From an uncultured Aquimarina sp. (GTDB taxonomy: Bacteria; Bacteroidota; Bacteroidia; Flavobacteriales; Flavobacteriaceae), in assembly GCA_947501475.1 (NCBI GenBank), contig CANMWA010000005.1, positions 248,001-312,000 on the forward strand: a DNA stretch of 64,000 nucleotides, in the 5' to 3' direction. Of the stretch, positions 1 through 9,562 are shown piece after piece; the first letter of the stretch is position 1; each line of letters opens with the position of its first letter. A program made the translations under genes and the position numbers. Below the pieces are notes generated by a model. It did not search any database and was not told where the DNA came from. It saw nothing but the letters and a program-made list of their open reading frames with translations.

Positions 1-172
1 TTAAAGTTACAAGAATTTATAACGCATGTCAAAAGTTAATCACGTAGAATTACTACATAAAAAATGTAGCTTTTGAAGGTGTTTTTTTATGGATATAGTA
101 CTTTATGTATTTTTATCACAAATAATATTGAAAATTATTTCATTCAGGATTTCGAGGGTAGGAATTTAATTT

Positions 173-180
173 TATTTTTG
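173..180 (+). promoter_or_regulatory. Bacteroidota -7 promoter box of guaA
   Basis: TATTTTTG matches the Bacteroidota -7 consensus TAnnTTTG. Its last base lies only three bases before the guaA ATG at 184, so a start of transcription 5-7 bases downstream would fall on or just inside the start codon. No good TTG -33 box is visible at the usual distance. A leaderless guaA transcript is an inference. Confidence 0.5.
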
Positions 181-183
181 CCT

Positions 184-1716
184 ATGCAAAACAACAAGGT
201 ACTTATTTTAGACTTCGGGTCACAGGTAACACAACTCATTGGGCGTCGTGTAAGAGAGCTTAACATTTATTCAGAAATACATCCATATAACAAACCACCA
301 AAGGATATTGATAGTTTCAAAGCTGTAATTTTATCAGGTAGCCCATTATCAGTCAGAGGCGATAATGTTGCGCATCCAGACCTTACTTTGATACGTGGTA
401 AAAAACCACTATTAGGTATTTGTTATGGTGCACAATATCTTGCGCATTTTGGAGGAGGACAAGTAGCAGAATCTAATACAAGGGAGTATGGTCGTGCAAA
501 TTTATCGTACATTAACGATAATGAGTTGTTTCAAAATATTTCAAAAGATTCGCAAGTTTGGATGAGTCATAGCGATACCATAAAAGAATTACCAACCAAC
601 GGTAAGCTTTTGGCAAGTACTCATGATGTTGAGAATGCTGCATTTAAGATTGATGGTGAGGAAACCTATGCAATTCAATTTCATCCAGAAGTGTATCATT
701 CTAAAGATGGTACGCAACTATTACACAATTTTTTGGTAAATATAGCAGGTGTTGCTCAAGACTGGACTCCAGATTCTTTTGTAGATGAAACTGTAAGTAA
801 CTTAAAGGAACAATTAGGTAAAGATAAAGTCGTGCTAGGACTTTCTGGAGGTGTAGACTCTTCAGTTGCTGCTATGCTATTGCATAAGGCTATTGGTAAA
901 AATTTGTATTGTATTTTTGTTAACAACGGTTTATTGCGTAAAAATGAGTTTACAGCAGTATTAGAGCAATACAAAGGTATGGGCTTAAATGTTAAAGGAG
1001 TTGATGCTTCGGCACGTTTTTTGGAGGCTCTAGCAGGAGAAAGTGATCCAGAAAAAAAGCGTAAGGCCATTGGGCGAGTGTTTATTGAAGTTTTTGATGA
1101 TGAAGCAAATGCTATCGAGAATGTTACATGGTTAGCACAAGGTACAATATATCCAGATGTAATCGAGAGTGTTTCAGTAACCGGAGGACCAAGTGCTACA
1201 ATTAAGAGTCATCATAATGTGGGAGGTTTGCCAGATTATATGAAACTGAAGATAGTTGAACCTTTAAAGATGTTATTCAAAGATGAGGTACGACGCGTGG
1301 GAGCATCCATGGATATGGATAAAGAGTTACTAGGTAGACATCCATTTCCAGGACCAGGATTAGCGATTAGAATATTAGGTGACATTACTCCAGAGAAAGT
1401 TCGTATTTTACAAGAAGTAGATGCTATTTTTATTAATGGCCTTAAAGAAAATGGATTGTATGACAAAGTTTGGCAAGCTGGAGCAATTTTATTACCAGTA
1501 CAAAGTGTAGGAGTAATGGGAGACGAACGAACCTATGAAAATTGCGTTGCATTAAGAGCAGTTGAAAGTACAGATGGGATGACCGCAGATTGGGTAAATT
1601 TACCATACGAGTTTTTACAAAAAACATCCAATACAATAATAAACAGAGTAAAAGGCGTTAATAGAGTAGTATATGATATAAGCTCAAAACCTCCTGCAAC
1701 GATAGAATGGGAATAG
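184..1716 (+). CDS. guaA: GMP synthase (glutamine-hydrolysing)
   Basis: Converts XMP to GMP with ATP and glutamine, the last step of de novo guanine nucleotide synthesis, in the cytoplasm. The 510-aa product has the usual length and domain order: an N-terminal class I glutamine amidotransferase domain with the nucleophile Cys80 in GICYGAQY and a later His-Pro-Glu (FHPEVYHS), then an ATP pyrophosphatase domain with the PP-loop SGGVDSS from about residue 221, then the C-terminal dimerisation domain ([12 protein letters not shown], ending PPATIEWE). A TTG at 73 would extend the frame, but the family begins at the ATG at 184 ([14 protein letters not shown]). Followed 51 bp later by a LysM protein in the same direction. 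Identification is secure. Confidence 0.97.
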   Translation: MQNNKVLILDFGSQVTQLIGRRVRELNIYSEIHPYNKPPKDIDSFKAVILSGSPLSVRGDNVAHPDLTLIRGKKPLLGICYGAQYLAHFGGGQVAESNTREYGRANLSYINDNELFQNISKDSQVWMSHSDTIKELPTNGKLLASTHDVENAAFKIDGEETYAIQFHPEVYHSKDGTQLLHNFLVNIAGVAQDWTPDSFVDETVSNLKEQLGKDKVVLGLSGGVDSSVAAMLLHKAIGKNLYCIFVNNGLLRKNEFTAVLEQYKGMGLNVKGVDASARFLEALAGESDPEKKRKAIGRVFIEVFDDEANAIENVTWLAQGTIYPDVIESVSVTGGPSATIKSHHNVGGLPDYMKLKIVEPLKMLFKDEVRRVGASMDMDKELLGRHPFPGPGLAIRILGDITPEKVRILQEVDAIFINGLKENGLYDKVWQAGAILLPVQSVGVMGDERTYENCVALRAVESTDGMTADWVNLPYEFLQKTSNTIINRVKGVNRVVYDISSKPPATIEWE

Positions 1717-1767
1717 AGATATCCTAATTTAAGTTTTTGGATTCAGGGAATAAAAAAAATAAATAGA

Positions 1768-3933
1768 ATGAAAAAGTTGTTATTGATCTTACTACTGTTG
1801 ACAACATCAGTTACTGTGTTTGCTCAGCAATATAAGAGTCATAAAGTCGCTAAGGGCGAAAATGTATATAGAATTGCCAAACGTTATAATACAACTCCAG
1901 AGGCAATATATAGGATTAATCCAACGGCCAAAGATGGTATTAAAGAGGGAGAGATTTTAGCTATTCCGGTTATTGATGATCAAGAATATAAAACCCATGT
2001 TGTCGATAAAGGTGATACCGTTTATAGTCTTTCTAAAAAATATAATATTACTACAGAAGCCTTTTATATATTAAACCCAGAAGCAGTTAGTGGTATTAAT
2101 ATAGGCCAAATCCTTAGAGTTGGTAAAATCGAAAAGAAAGAGCCTTCTGCTATTGATGGAACGACCGAAGGAGGTAAAGATGCTGTTCTGGATAGTTTAA
2201 AAAACACCCCTGAAGAACGTCAGATTATTCGTTTTATAACGCATAAAGTGAAACGAAAAGAGACATTATACGGTATAGCTAAACAATATAATGTTACTGT
2301 AGAAGATATAAAAAAGCAAAACAAAAGATTGTATTCTGAGCAGATTAAAAAGAAAGACAAAATTAGAGTGCCAGTATTTGCAAAAGATTCAAAGCCTAGC
2401 GAAGTAATTGATAAAGACTCTATCATAAATAGATTATCTGCTACTACAAAATATATTGTAAAACCAAAAGAAACCAAATATGGTATTGCCAGACGACATG
2501 GGATTACCATAAGCGAGTTAGAACAGCTAAACCCAGCAATGAATCCTGATTTTCCTATAGGAATGGAAATCGTTGTGCCTACAACAGTGTTTGTGCCTTT
2601 AAAAGATTCTATACAATCTGGATTCGAATTATACGAGGTGAAACCCAAAGAAACTATTTTTGGAATTCTTAACCGTACAGGGATTTCGTCTGATTCACTG
2701 TTTAAAATGAATCCCTATTTAAGAGAAGGACTTAAAGCGGGTATGGTTATTACAATTCCCAAAGATACTCTGGCTATTGAAGATTTAACTAAAAGTGATT
2801 ATATTGATTTTGGGAGTAAACTATATAACTTTAAACCTAAGAAGATTGCAGTAATGCTACCTTTTAGTTTAGATACTCTGGATCTTAACGCAAGACAGAA
2901 AGCCGAAGAATACATTAAGAACAAACAAAGTCTTAGGATTTCGCTAGACCTGTATAGTGGTATTTTGATTGCGGTAGATTCTGCAAGAACAAAAGGGATT
3001 ACAACTGAGCTTAATGTTTTTGATACACAAAAAAACAAGAATAAAGATCATGTAAAAGGATTGATCGATCAAAATAATTTTGATACTACAGATGCGGTTA
3101 TTGGGCCATTATATCAAGCTAATTTAGAAATAGTGGCATCAGAGTTAAAAAAATATAATACACCTGTGTTTTCTCCTGCTTCAAGAAAAGAATCAAAAGC
3201 ATATGACAATTTCTTTCAGACAATACCCTCAACTGTTATGTTACAAGAAAGAATTATATCTTTTGTTGAAAAAGACTCAACAGATAAAAACATTATAATT
3301 ATAGTACAGCAAGGAGAAAAACATGAAGAAATTAAAGAAAAATTAATAGCTAAGTTTCCTGAAGCTAAAATAGCCAAAATAGAAGAGGGTAATTACCTCT
3401 ACGAAGTTCGCCTTAATAAAGTGCTTGATAATAATAAACCTAACTGGGTGTTCTTAGAGTCTAGCGATGTGGCTATGATAAGTAATGTAGTTCCATTGTT
3501 AAATGCTAAAGCAGAGAGCCATAAAATTACATTATTTACTACTGATAAAAATAATGCATTTGATAATGACCATATTAAGAATGAACACTTTTCAAAGTTA
3601 CATTTGCATTATCCATCAATTGATAAAAAATTTAATAATGAAGGTGTCGATGATGATGATAAAAAGCCAATAACATCATTTGTAAAGCAGTATAAGAAAC
3701 AATACGGTATTGATCCTAATAATTGGGCAGTTAGAGGTTTTGATATAGCGTATGATATCTTAATGAGATTAGGTGCGGCAGATGATTTATATCATGCAGT
3801 TTCTTTTAATGGCACAACAGAATATGTAGAGAATAAATTTAATTACACCAAAAAACTAATGGGCGGATATTTTAATGAAGCTGCATATCTTATTAAGTTT
3901 GACGATGATTTAAAGTTAACAGTAGTAGAGTAA
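1768..3933 (+). CDS. LysM-repeat protein with PBP1-like C-terminal domain
   Basis: A 721-aa exported protein. A signal peptide (about residues 1-20, ending VFAQQ) is followed by five LysM-like modules at roughly 22-68, 74-117, 157-202, 229-271 and 289-331, each with the H/Y-x-V-x-K-x-E/D-T-x-Y-x-I pattern, then a domain of about 350 residues (IAVMLPFSLDTLD onward, with GPLYQANLEIVASEL) that resembles type I periplasmic binding proteins. LysM modules bind peptidoglycan, so the protein probably sits on the wall side of the periplasm. A comparable layout, with a PBP1-like fold regulating peptidoglycan synthases, is known for LpoA, but equivalence is only a suggestion. Probably co-transcribed with guaA. 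Exact role unknown. Confidence 0.85.
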   Translation: MKKLLLILLLLTTSVTVFAQQYKSHKVAKGENVYRIAKRYNTTPEAIYRINPTAKDGIKEGEILAIPVIDDQEYKTHVVDKGDTVYSLSKKYNITTEAFYILNPEAVSGINIGQILRVGKIEKKEPSAIDGTTEGGKDAVLDSLKNTPEERQIIRFITHKVKRKETLYGIAKQYNVTVEDIKKQNKRLYSEQIKKKDKIRVPVFAKDSKPSEVIDKDSIINRLSATTKYIVKPKETKYGIARRHGITISELEQLNPAMNPDFPIGMEIVVPTTVFVPLKDSIQSGFELYEVKPKETIFGILNRTGISSDSLFKMNPYLREGLKAGMVITIPKDTLAIEDLTKSDYIDFGSKLYNFKPKKIAVMLPFSLDTLDLNARQKAEEYIKNKQSLRISLDLYSGILIAVDSARTKGITTELNVFDTQKNKNKDHVKGLIDQNNFDTTDAVIGPLYQANLEIVASELKKYNTPVFSPASRKESKAYDNFFQTIPSTVMLQERIISFVEKDSTDKNIIIIVQQGEKHEEIKEKLIAKFPEAKIAKIEEGNYLYEVRLNKVLDNNKPNWVFLESSDVAMISNVVPLLNAKAESHKITLFTTDKNNAFDNDHIKNEHFSKLHLHYPSIDKKFNNEGVDDDDKKPITSFVKQYKKQYGIDPNNWAVRGFDIAYDILMRLGAADDLYHAVSFNGTTEYVENKFNYTKKLMGGYFNEAAYLIKFDDDLKLTVVE

Positions 3934-4314
3934 TAATAGCAAAAAATATACGACTATACTTGTATTAAATAAGGGATTTTTTATTTGTGTAAAATAAAAA
4001 TGCATATTAATTAGAAAAAAAAAGATTTTTCTATATATTTGATATTGTATAAAATGTCTTTTTTATAATTTTTTTATATCAAATTCATCCTTGGCATTAT
4101 AATTGATTGTTTAAGGTATACGTGGAAAACAGTGGAAAAATGAATCCAATAGATTCTAATATCAATGCTTAATTGAAAAAATACATTGTATATTTAGAAT
4201 CATAAATATAAGCCTATTTTAAGATTTGTTGACAATATTTGCCCCATATTGCATCATCTAACATCTTAAAATAGAAATAAATATAACTTTTGGTTGGGCA
4301 TAATTGTTGCAATT
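3934..4314. other. Non-coding gap with a 12-bp inverted repeat
   Basis: About 380 very AT-rich bases with no credible reading frame. The only clear structure is a perfect 12-bp inverted repeat, CTATTTTAAGAT at 4214-4225 and its complement at 4263-4274, enclosing 37 bases and ending 40 bases before the DUF922 start. There is no T-run after the second arm, so it is not a simple terminator. It may be a 5'-leader fold or a protein-binding site. Confidence 0.5.
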
Positions 4315-4851
4315 ATGAGTAAGTACTTTACTATAGTTTTATTTTTATTTTTTGCCAATAATAATGGTTATGTCGGAAAGTTCTCTTATACTGAAAGAAG
4401 CAAACTAGCTTGGTCTGATTTTAGAGGAAGACCTGAAACTAGTAGTACTTTTGATGCCAGTGTAAATACAGGAATAACTTACCAGTGGTCTTACGGAAAA
4501 GATAAAGGTGATATAGAACTTAATTATCAAGTTGATAGCTTTTGCTATCCTTCATTGTCATGGGTAAAACGCGGGCAAATGTCTGATCATTTACTTTCTC
4601 ATGAACAATTACATTTTGATATTTCTGAGTTGCATGCCAGAATCATGAGAAAAAGATTGAAAGATTATAAACCCGGAAAAAATATTAGAAGAGATCTTAA
4701 TAAAATGTATAAATTGGTTGAGCGAATGAGAATCAATATGCAGGAGCGATATGATGAAGAAACTGAGCATTCTAAAAATAAAATCAACCAAAAGAAATGG
4801 GAGAAAAAAATACAAACTCTCATGTGGTATTACAGAGATTATAACGAATAA
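4315..4851 (+). CDS. DUF922-like putative zinc peptidase
   Basis: A 178-aa protein with a hydrophobic N-terminus (MSKYFTIVLFLFF), probably a signal peptide or anchor. The core contains LSWSDF-like (KLAWSDFRGRP), and HEQLHFDISELHAR, which is the characteristic motif of DUF922, a family suspected to be secreted zinc-dependent proteases because HExxH-like histidines and an Asp/Glu line up there. The C-terminal third is highly charged and helical. I used the ATG at 4315; a TTG at 4294 would only add seven residues. Followed 19 bp later by the DUF3820 gene. Family assignment is good, enzymatic activity unproven. Confidence 0.75.
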   Translation: MSKYFTIVLFLFFANNNGYVGKFSYTERSKLAWSDFRGRPETSSTFDASVNTGITYQWSYGKDKGDIELNYQVDSFCYPSLSWVKRGQMSDHLLSHEQLHFDISELHARIMRKRLKDYKPGKNIRRDLNKMYKLVERMRINMQERYDEETEHSKNKINQKKWEKKIQTLMWYYRDYNE

Positions 4852-4870
4852 TTCTTTTCTATTCTAAGGG

Positions 4871-5095
4871 ATGAATATTGAATTTCCAAAAGACTTCTTA
4901 ATAAAATTAGCTCATACCAAAATGCCTTTCGGTAAATACAAAGACAGGTATCTCATTGATCTTCCAGAATATTATGTTGTATGGTATCATAATAAAGGGT
5001 TTCCTAAAGGAACATTAGGTAAACAATTGCAAATGGTTTATGAACTAAAATTAAATGGGTTAGAGTATTTAATCAGAAATATAAAAAAATTGTAA
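4871..5095 (+). CDS. DUF3820 family small protein
   Basis: A 74-aa soluble protein with the DUF3820 core MPFGKYKDRYLIDLPEYY followed by a basic segment (KGFPKGTLGKQL). Pfam describes this family as putative quorum-sensing-regulated virulence factors, but no biochemical role is established and that name should not be read as a function here. The FGKY-x-G/D-x-L-x-D-x-P motif is also seen as a small appendix in nucleases and other DNA-acting proteins. It begins 19 bp after the DUF922 gene and its stop codon abuts the stop of the convergent gene at 5096. Confidence 0.75.
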   Translation: MNIEFPKDFLIKLAHTKMPFGKYKDRYLIDLPEYYVVWYHNKGFPKGTLGKQLQMVYELKLNGLEYLIRNIKKL

Positions 5096-5608
5096 TCACA
5101 TATTTACAAATTCATATCCAGAAAGTTCATTTTCTTGTAAATTGATTTCGGTTTCATTAAGTAACACCCCGTGTTCTACATAGGCTTTTAAATTTGCAAG
5201 CCAGAATGTCCATCCATTACTACATCCATAATGTATTTGCAACTTACTTTCTTCATCTTCAGGGATTTCGAATTGTGTTAAAGTAACAATCGTGATATTG
5301 TTTTTTTCTTCTAGTTGTATAGATACTTTTGAGGATTCAAAAGATATTTCTATGTAATCCTTTCCGTTAGCTTCAAGTACATCTCCTTTTGCATTTATAT
5401 CCCAATTGTGCCATTGCCATGTATAAATGTCACCTTTTTGTATGTGTTCTTGTGGTTCTCGGATTTTCCCTTCTTGATTTACATACTCAGCATGTTGTAA
5501 AAACCAAGAAGTAATACCTCTAGGTGTAGCCCATAAATCATACAGTTTATTTGTTGTTGTATGAATGTAAATCTTTTTGATAAATGAATTCCATTGTAAC
5601 TTTTTCAT
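5096..5608 (-). CDS. AHSA1/SRPBCC (START-like) domain protein
   Basis: A 170-aa cytoplasmic protein with a single SRPBCC/AHSA1-like fold: KKIYIHTTTNKLYDLWATPRGITSWFL at the N-terminus is the typical opening strand and helix, and the C-terminus carries GCSNGWTFWLANLKAYVEHG, the long helix that closes the hydrophobic pocket. Members bind small hydrophobic ligands or act like Aha1-type co-chaperone domains; the ligand cannot be read from sequence. The ATG at 5608 (MKKLQWNSF) is preferred over the upstream start at 5677, which adds a non-conserved, hydrophobic extension. Divergent from the amidohydrolase. Confidence 0.8.
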   Translation of the reverse strand: MKKLQWNSFIKKIYIHTTTNKLYDLWATPRGITSWFLQHAEYVNQEGKIREPQEHIQKGDIYTWQWHNWDINAKGDVLEANGKDYIEISFESSKVSIQLEEKNNITIVTLTQFEIPEDEESKLQIHYGCSNGWTFWLANLKAYVEHGVLLNETEINLQENELSGYEFVNM

Positions 5609-5815
5609 GATTAAAATGAATTTGATTAAATAGTACTTTAAAAATAAAGAAAATCTACCGTATAATTTGTTAAACAATTGTAATAGAGTGTTTTGAATTG
5701 TGTTTAGTTAAATTATTCATAGCAATTACCTCATTTTATACTGAATTCTGTAAGTTTAATGACAATTAGAAACTCACATTATTTCGTGCGAACACACATC
5801 TTAATTTTTTATATA

Positions 5816-7381
5816 ATGAAAATAAATAAATACCTGTTTTTGAACGTATTGTTTTTTGTAGGCTTACAATTATATGCCCAAAATTTTAGCGAAGGGCCTT
5901 TTTCTCAACTTATTATTAGAGGTGCTACATTGATTAATGGTAATGGATCACCTCCCAGAGGGCCTGTTGATATTATTATAGAAAAAAACGTGATCAAAGA
6001 CATAAAAGTTGTAGGGTATCCTGGAGTTCCGATTGATAATAATAAACGTCCAATATTAAAACCTGGCGGTAAAGAGATTACTGCTGATGGGATGTATATA
6101 TTGCCTGGCTTTGTTGATATGCATGGGCATATAGGTGGCCTTGCCCAAGGGGCAGAATCTGATTATGTTTTTAAATTATGGATGGCACATGGTATTACAA
6201 CAGTTAGAGAACCTAGTGGTAGAGGAGTAGATTGGACAATGAAGTTAAAACGATCCAGCGAAAAAAATGAAATCATAGCCCCTCGTATTTTTGCATACAC
6301 CGGTTTTGGTCAAGGCAGTAAAGATCCTATTAGTACTCCAGAGATGGCTAGAAATTGGGTTCGTGAAAATGCAAAGAAAGGAGCAGATGGGATCAAGTTT
6401 TTTGGAGCAGCTCCAGATATTATGGCGGCAGCTTTAGACGAGAATAAAAAGTTGGGGCTACGCTCGGCATGTCATCATGCACAAACAGATGTGGCACGTT
6501 GGAATGTGTTAAATTCTGCAAGAGCAGGGCTTACCTCGATGGAGCATTGGTATGGATTGCCAGAAGCTTTGTTTGAAGATAAAACTGTACAACATTATCC
6601 ATTGGATTATAACTATCAAAATGAACAAGATAGATTTGAAGAAGCTGGTAAATTATGGAAACAAGCAGCAAAACCATACTCAGATCATTGGAGTAATGTG
6701 ATGAATGAACTTTTAGAACTTGATTTTACTCTTGACCCTACCTTTAATATATATGAAGCTAGCAGGGATTTGCAACGAGCACGACGGGCAGAATGGCATG
6801 AAGAGTATACTTTACCTTCGTTATGGCGTTTTTATCAGCCTAGTAAAATCTCACATGGATCGTATTGGCATGATTGGGGTACAGAACAAGAAGTGGCTTG
6901 GAAAGAAAACTATCGCTTATGGATGACCTTTATAAATGAATATAAAAATAGAGGAGGGCGTGTCACTGTTGGTTCTGATTCTGGATTTATTTTTCAGTTG
7001 TATGGCTTTGCCTATGTAAGAGAATTAGAATTGCTAAGAGAGGCAGGTTTTCATCCGCTTGAAGTAATAAGATCTGCTACTTTAAATGGAGCTGAAGCCC
7101 TAGGAGTTGCTAATAAAATTGGATCTGTCGAAGTAGGTAAACTTGCAGATTTTGTGATTGTAGACGAAAATCCATTGAAAAACCTAAAAGTGCTATATGG
7201 TACTGGCGCTGTTAGATTAACTAAGGATAATGAAGTAATACGTGCAGGAGGTGTAAAATATACAATCAAAGATGGTATTATTTATGATGCTAAAAAATTA
7301 CTTGCCGATGTTAAAAGAATGGTAGATGAAGCTAAGGAAAAAGAAAAATTCAAAATTTTACAACCCGGTATAAAAGAGTGA
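5816..7381 (+). CDS. Secreted metal-dependent amidohydrolase
   Basis: A 521-aa amidohydrolase-superfamily enzyme with an N-terminal signal peptide (MKINKYLFLNVLFFVGLQ, cleavage near LYAQ). The superfamily metal ligands are visible: HGH in FVDMHGHIGG, a Lys in GIKFFGAAP, His in SACHHAQ, His in SMEHWYG, and the Asp in TVGSDSGF; the frame ends with the usual composite beta-domain segment GKLADFVIVDENPLK. Such exported members hydrolyse cyclic amides, dipeptides or similar compounds in the periplasm; the substrate is not evident. An upstream in-frame ATG at 5759 exists, but only the ATG at 5816 places the signal peptide at the N-terminus. A GAAA-loop hairpin follows the gene. Confidence 0.88.
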   Translation: MKINKYLFLNVLFFVGLQLYAQNFSEGPFSQLIIRGATLINGNGSPPRGPVDIIIEKNVIKDIKVVGYPGVPIDNNKRPILKPGGKEITADGMYILPGFVDMHGHIGGLAQGAESDYVFKLWMAHGITTVREPSGRGVDWTMKLKRSSEKNEIIAPRIFAYTGFGQGSKDPISTPEMARNWVRENAKKGADGIKFFGAAPDIMAAALDENKKLGLRSACHHAQTDVARWNVLNSARAGLTSMEHWYGLPEALFEDKTVQHYPLDYNYQNEQDRFEEAGKLWKQAAKPYSDHWSNVMNELLELDFTLDPTFNIYEASRDLQRARRAEWHEEYTLPSLWRFYQPSKISHGSYWHDWGTEQEVAWKENYRLWMTFINEYKNRGGRVTVGSDSGFIFQLYGFAYVRELELLREAGFHPLEVIRSATLNGAEALGVANKIGSVEVGKLADFVIVDENPLKNLKVLYGTGAVRLTKDNEVIRAGGVKYTIKDGIIYDAKKLLADVKRMVDEAKEKEKFKILQPGIKE

Positions 7382-7390
7382 TATAAAATA

Positions 7391-7416
7391 AAATGCCAGA
7401 TGAAAATCTGGCATTT
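7391..7416. terminator. Bidirectional terminator between amidohydrolase and lysA
   Basis: Perfect 11-bp stem AAATGCCAGAT with a GAAA tetraloop, followed by a short T-rich tract on both strands. It sits between two convergent genes and probably ends both transcripts. Confidence 0.8.
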
Positions 7417-7438
7417 ATATGTATTATTAAAAATAATT

Positions 7439-8671
7439 TTATGATACAGATTCACTAGCTTTAGTAAGTATATCTACATCAACCTGATTTTTTGTAAGAT
7501 CTTCAAAATCTTCGCGTTTACGAATTAAATGAGCTTCACCATTATGCCATAATACTTCTGCAGGGCGATAGCGTGAGTTATAGTTGCTTGCCATAGAAAA
7601 ACAATAAGCCCCAGCATTTTTAAAGGCAATAATATCGCCTTCAGTAATTTCTGAGATTCTTCTATTGGTTGCAAATGTATCAGTTTCGCATATGTACCCT
7701 ACAATCGAATAAAAACGTTCTCTTCCTTCAGGGTTAGAAATATTTATAATTTCATGATGAGATCCATAAAACATTGGCCTGATTAAATGGTTAAGCCCAC
7801 TATCAATTCCTGCAAAAACAGTAGAGGTAGTTTGTTTTACAACATTTACTTTAGCTAAGAAATACCCGGCCTCGCTCACAAGAAATTTACCAGGTTCAAA
7901 ACCTAGAGTCAGCTCTTTGCCATATTCTTTACAAAATGCATTAAAGCGGTTTGTCATTTTTTGGCCAAATTCTTCAATATCGGTCTCAATGTCACCTAAT
8001 TTGTAGGGTACTTTAAAGCCACTACCAAAATCTATAAAATCAAGGTTTTTGAAATGCATAGCGGTTTCAAAAAGTATTTCACAAGCACGTAGAAATACTT
8101 CGATATCCAGAATATCACTACCTGTGTGCATATGTACACCATTAATATGCATTCCTGTATTTTCTACAATTCTAAGAATATGTGGTATTTGGTGAATAGA
8201 TATACCAAACTTACTATCGATATGTCCTACCGATATTTTACTATTCCCTCCCGCCATTACATGTGGATTCATACGAATGCATACAGGAACATTAGGGTGT
8301 TTTGTACCAAACTGTTCTAAGATTGAAAGATTATCGATATTGATCTGCACACCCATGGCAGAAACTTTTTCGATTTCTTCTAATGAAACTCCATTAGGAG
8401 TAAAAACAATATCATTTGGTTTTACACCTGCTAATAACCCCAGCTTTACTTCCTGAATAGAAACAGTATCTAATCCTGCTCCTAATGAATTTATTAACTT
8501 TAAGATGGCAAGATTAGATAATGCTTTTACGGCATAATTAAGTTTTATCCGTTTGACTTTTTTAAAAGCATCCGAAAGGCGATTGTACTGCGAAATAATT
8601 TTTGAAGAGTCGTATACATATACCGGACTCTCAAACTCTCTTGCTACTGCTAATAAATTTTCATTTTCCAT
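7439..8671 (-). CDS. lysA: Diaminopimelate decarboxylase
   Basis: PLP-dependent enzyme that decarboxylates meso-diaminopimelate to L-lysine, the last step of lysine synthesis. At 410 aa it has the normal length: an N-terminal alanine-racemase-like barrel with the PLP lysine in NYAVKALS (about Lys49), HMHTGSDI in the cofactor-binding region, GSGFKVPY, EPGKFLVSEAGY, and the C-terminal substrate motif CETDTFA. The start at 8671 gives MENENLLAVA and is preceded at 8679-8686 by a -7 box. dapD of the same pathway lies at 47.9-48.7 kb, not in an operon with it. Secure call. Confidence 0.96.
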   Translation of the reverse strand: MENENLLAVAREFESPVYVYDSSKIISQYNRLSDAFKKVKRIKLNYAVKALSNLAILKLINSLGAGLDTVSIQEVKLGLLAGVKPNDIVFTPNGVSLEEIEKVSAMGVQINIDNLSILEQFGTKHPNVPVCIRMNPHVMAGGNSKISVGHIDSKFGISIHQIPHILRIVENTGMHINGVHMHTGSDILDIEVFLRACEILFETAMHFKNLDFIDFGSGFKVPYKLGDIETDIEEFGQKMTNRFNAFCKEYGKELTLGFEPGKFLVSEAGYFLAKVNVVKQTTSTVFAGIDSGLNHLIRPMFYGSHHEIINISNPEGRERFYSIVGYICETDTFATNRRISEITEGDIIAFKNAGAYCFSMASNYNSRYRPAEVLWHNGEAHLIRKREDFEDLTKNQVDVDILTKASESVS

Positions 8672-8678
8672 CGTGTCA

Positions 8679-8686
8679 CAAATTTA
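8679..8686 (-). promoter_or_regulatory. Likely -7 promoter box of lysA
   Basis: On the minus strand TAAATTTG fits TAnnTTTG, seven bases before the lysA ATG. No convincing -33 TTG is present at the normal spacing, so confidence is moderate. It would give a very short or absent leader. Confidence 0.4.
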
Positions 8687-8822
8687 AGCCTACGAAATTA
8701 TCAATAAAAATAGAGATATTTATGCCTAGCGCAGAAAAAATCTACTACAACGATAGATTTTGAGTTTTTTAACTTGTGTTTAAGGGTAAAACCTTTGGTT
8801 TATTATTATTTTTAAACAAAAA

Positions 8823-9458
8823 ATGCTCCCTCTTTTTCCTTTACAAATTGTTGTGTATCCTGGCGAAACTGTTCCGTTGCATATTTTTGAAAAAAGATAT
8901 CAGCAATTGATTGCAGATTGTGAGGAAGAAAATATTTCTTTTGGGATACCCGCATACATTGATGAAAAATTAGATTATGGAACCGAAGTAAAGCTTCAAA
9001 AAATTGCTGAAAGACATCCTGGGGGAGAAAGTGATGTTGTGTGTATAGGAACAAGAATCTTTAGAATAAAAAGTTTTGATCAACAACTACCGGGTAAGTT
9101 ATATGCTGGAGGAGAAGTTGAGTTTCTTAATGATAATGAAAGTAGTGCGCAAGACCTTCAAGAAGAGTTGTTAAAAAATATAGCTGTATTATATGTTGAA
9201 TTAACGATAGATAACCCACCAGTTTTTGATATCCCTTTTGTAAGTTATCAAGTAGCTCATAAAATTGGGATGGCTTTACATCAAGAGTATCATTTATTAA
9301 CGTTGCGTAGTGAGTTAGAAAGACTAAAATACCTTATTGGGCATCTTAAAGTTACTATCCCGGTTGTTAGAGAAATGAATAGAACCAAAGAGATAATTAA
9401 GATGAATGGGCATTTTAAAAATTTTGATCCCCTCGATTTCGAGGATTTTAAGTTATAA
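8823..9458 (+). CDS. Lon N-terminal (substrate-binding) domain protein
   Basis: A 211-aa stand-alone version of the N-terminal substrate-recognition domain of Lon protease. MLPLFPLQIVVYPGETVPLHIFEKRY is the diagnostic opening; there is no ATPase or protease domain. The C-terminal part (LRSELERLKYLIGHLKVTIPVVREMNRTKEIIKMNGHFKNF is helical, presented here only as a description) resembles the helical bundle that follows the LON domain. Such proteins may be adaptors, and some resemble cereblon-type ligand binding, but the partner is unknown. Ends 150 bp before sucC with a hairpin between. Confidence 0.85.
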   Translation: MLPLFPLQIVVYPGETVPLHIFEKRYQQLIADCEEENISFGIPAYIDEKLDYGTEVKLQKIAERHPGGESDVVCIGTRIFRIKSFDQQLPGKLYAGGEVEFLNDNESSAQDLQEELLKNIAVLYVELTIDNPPVFDIPFVSYQVAHKIGMALHQEYHLLTLRSELERLKYLIGHLKVTIPVVREMNRTKEIIKMNGHFKNFDPLDFEDFKL

Positions 9459-9518
9459 TAGATAAATTTAGAGATTGATCAGAGCCTTGGTTTAAAAGAT
9501 ATTTTTGGTATAAAAATC

Positions 9519-9562
9519 AGTCAATGTTTTTTACTGTAAAAGATTGGCACAGTACATTGACT
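9519..9562 (+). terminator. Long interrupted hairpin before sucC
   Basis: Arms AGTCAATGT (9519-9527) and ACATTGACT (9554-9562) enclose a second stem ACTGT (9533-9537)/ACAGT (9549-9553), giving a 14-bp stem with a five-T bulge and an 11-base loop. A T-run follows. It probably terminates the Lon-domain transcript, but it also overlaps the predicted sucC promoter. Confidence 0.6.

Noticed and set aside
53..74. Small hairpin CTACAT/ATGTAG at the window start
   Set aside because: Could be the terminator of a gene outside the window, but the stem is six AT-rich pairs and the gene is not visible.
756..1466. Antisense open frames inside guaA (and similar ones inside uvrB, pyrG, the kinases and others)
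   Set aside because: They lie on the opposite strand or in another frame of strongly conserved genes, have no family resemblance, and follow from codon structure in AT-rich genes.
9544..9562. Sigma-54-like TGGCAC upstream of sucC
   Set aside because: The -12 half is wrong: ten bases after GG the sequence is TG, not GC, so the geometry fails. A normal -33/-7 pair is present instead.
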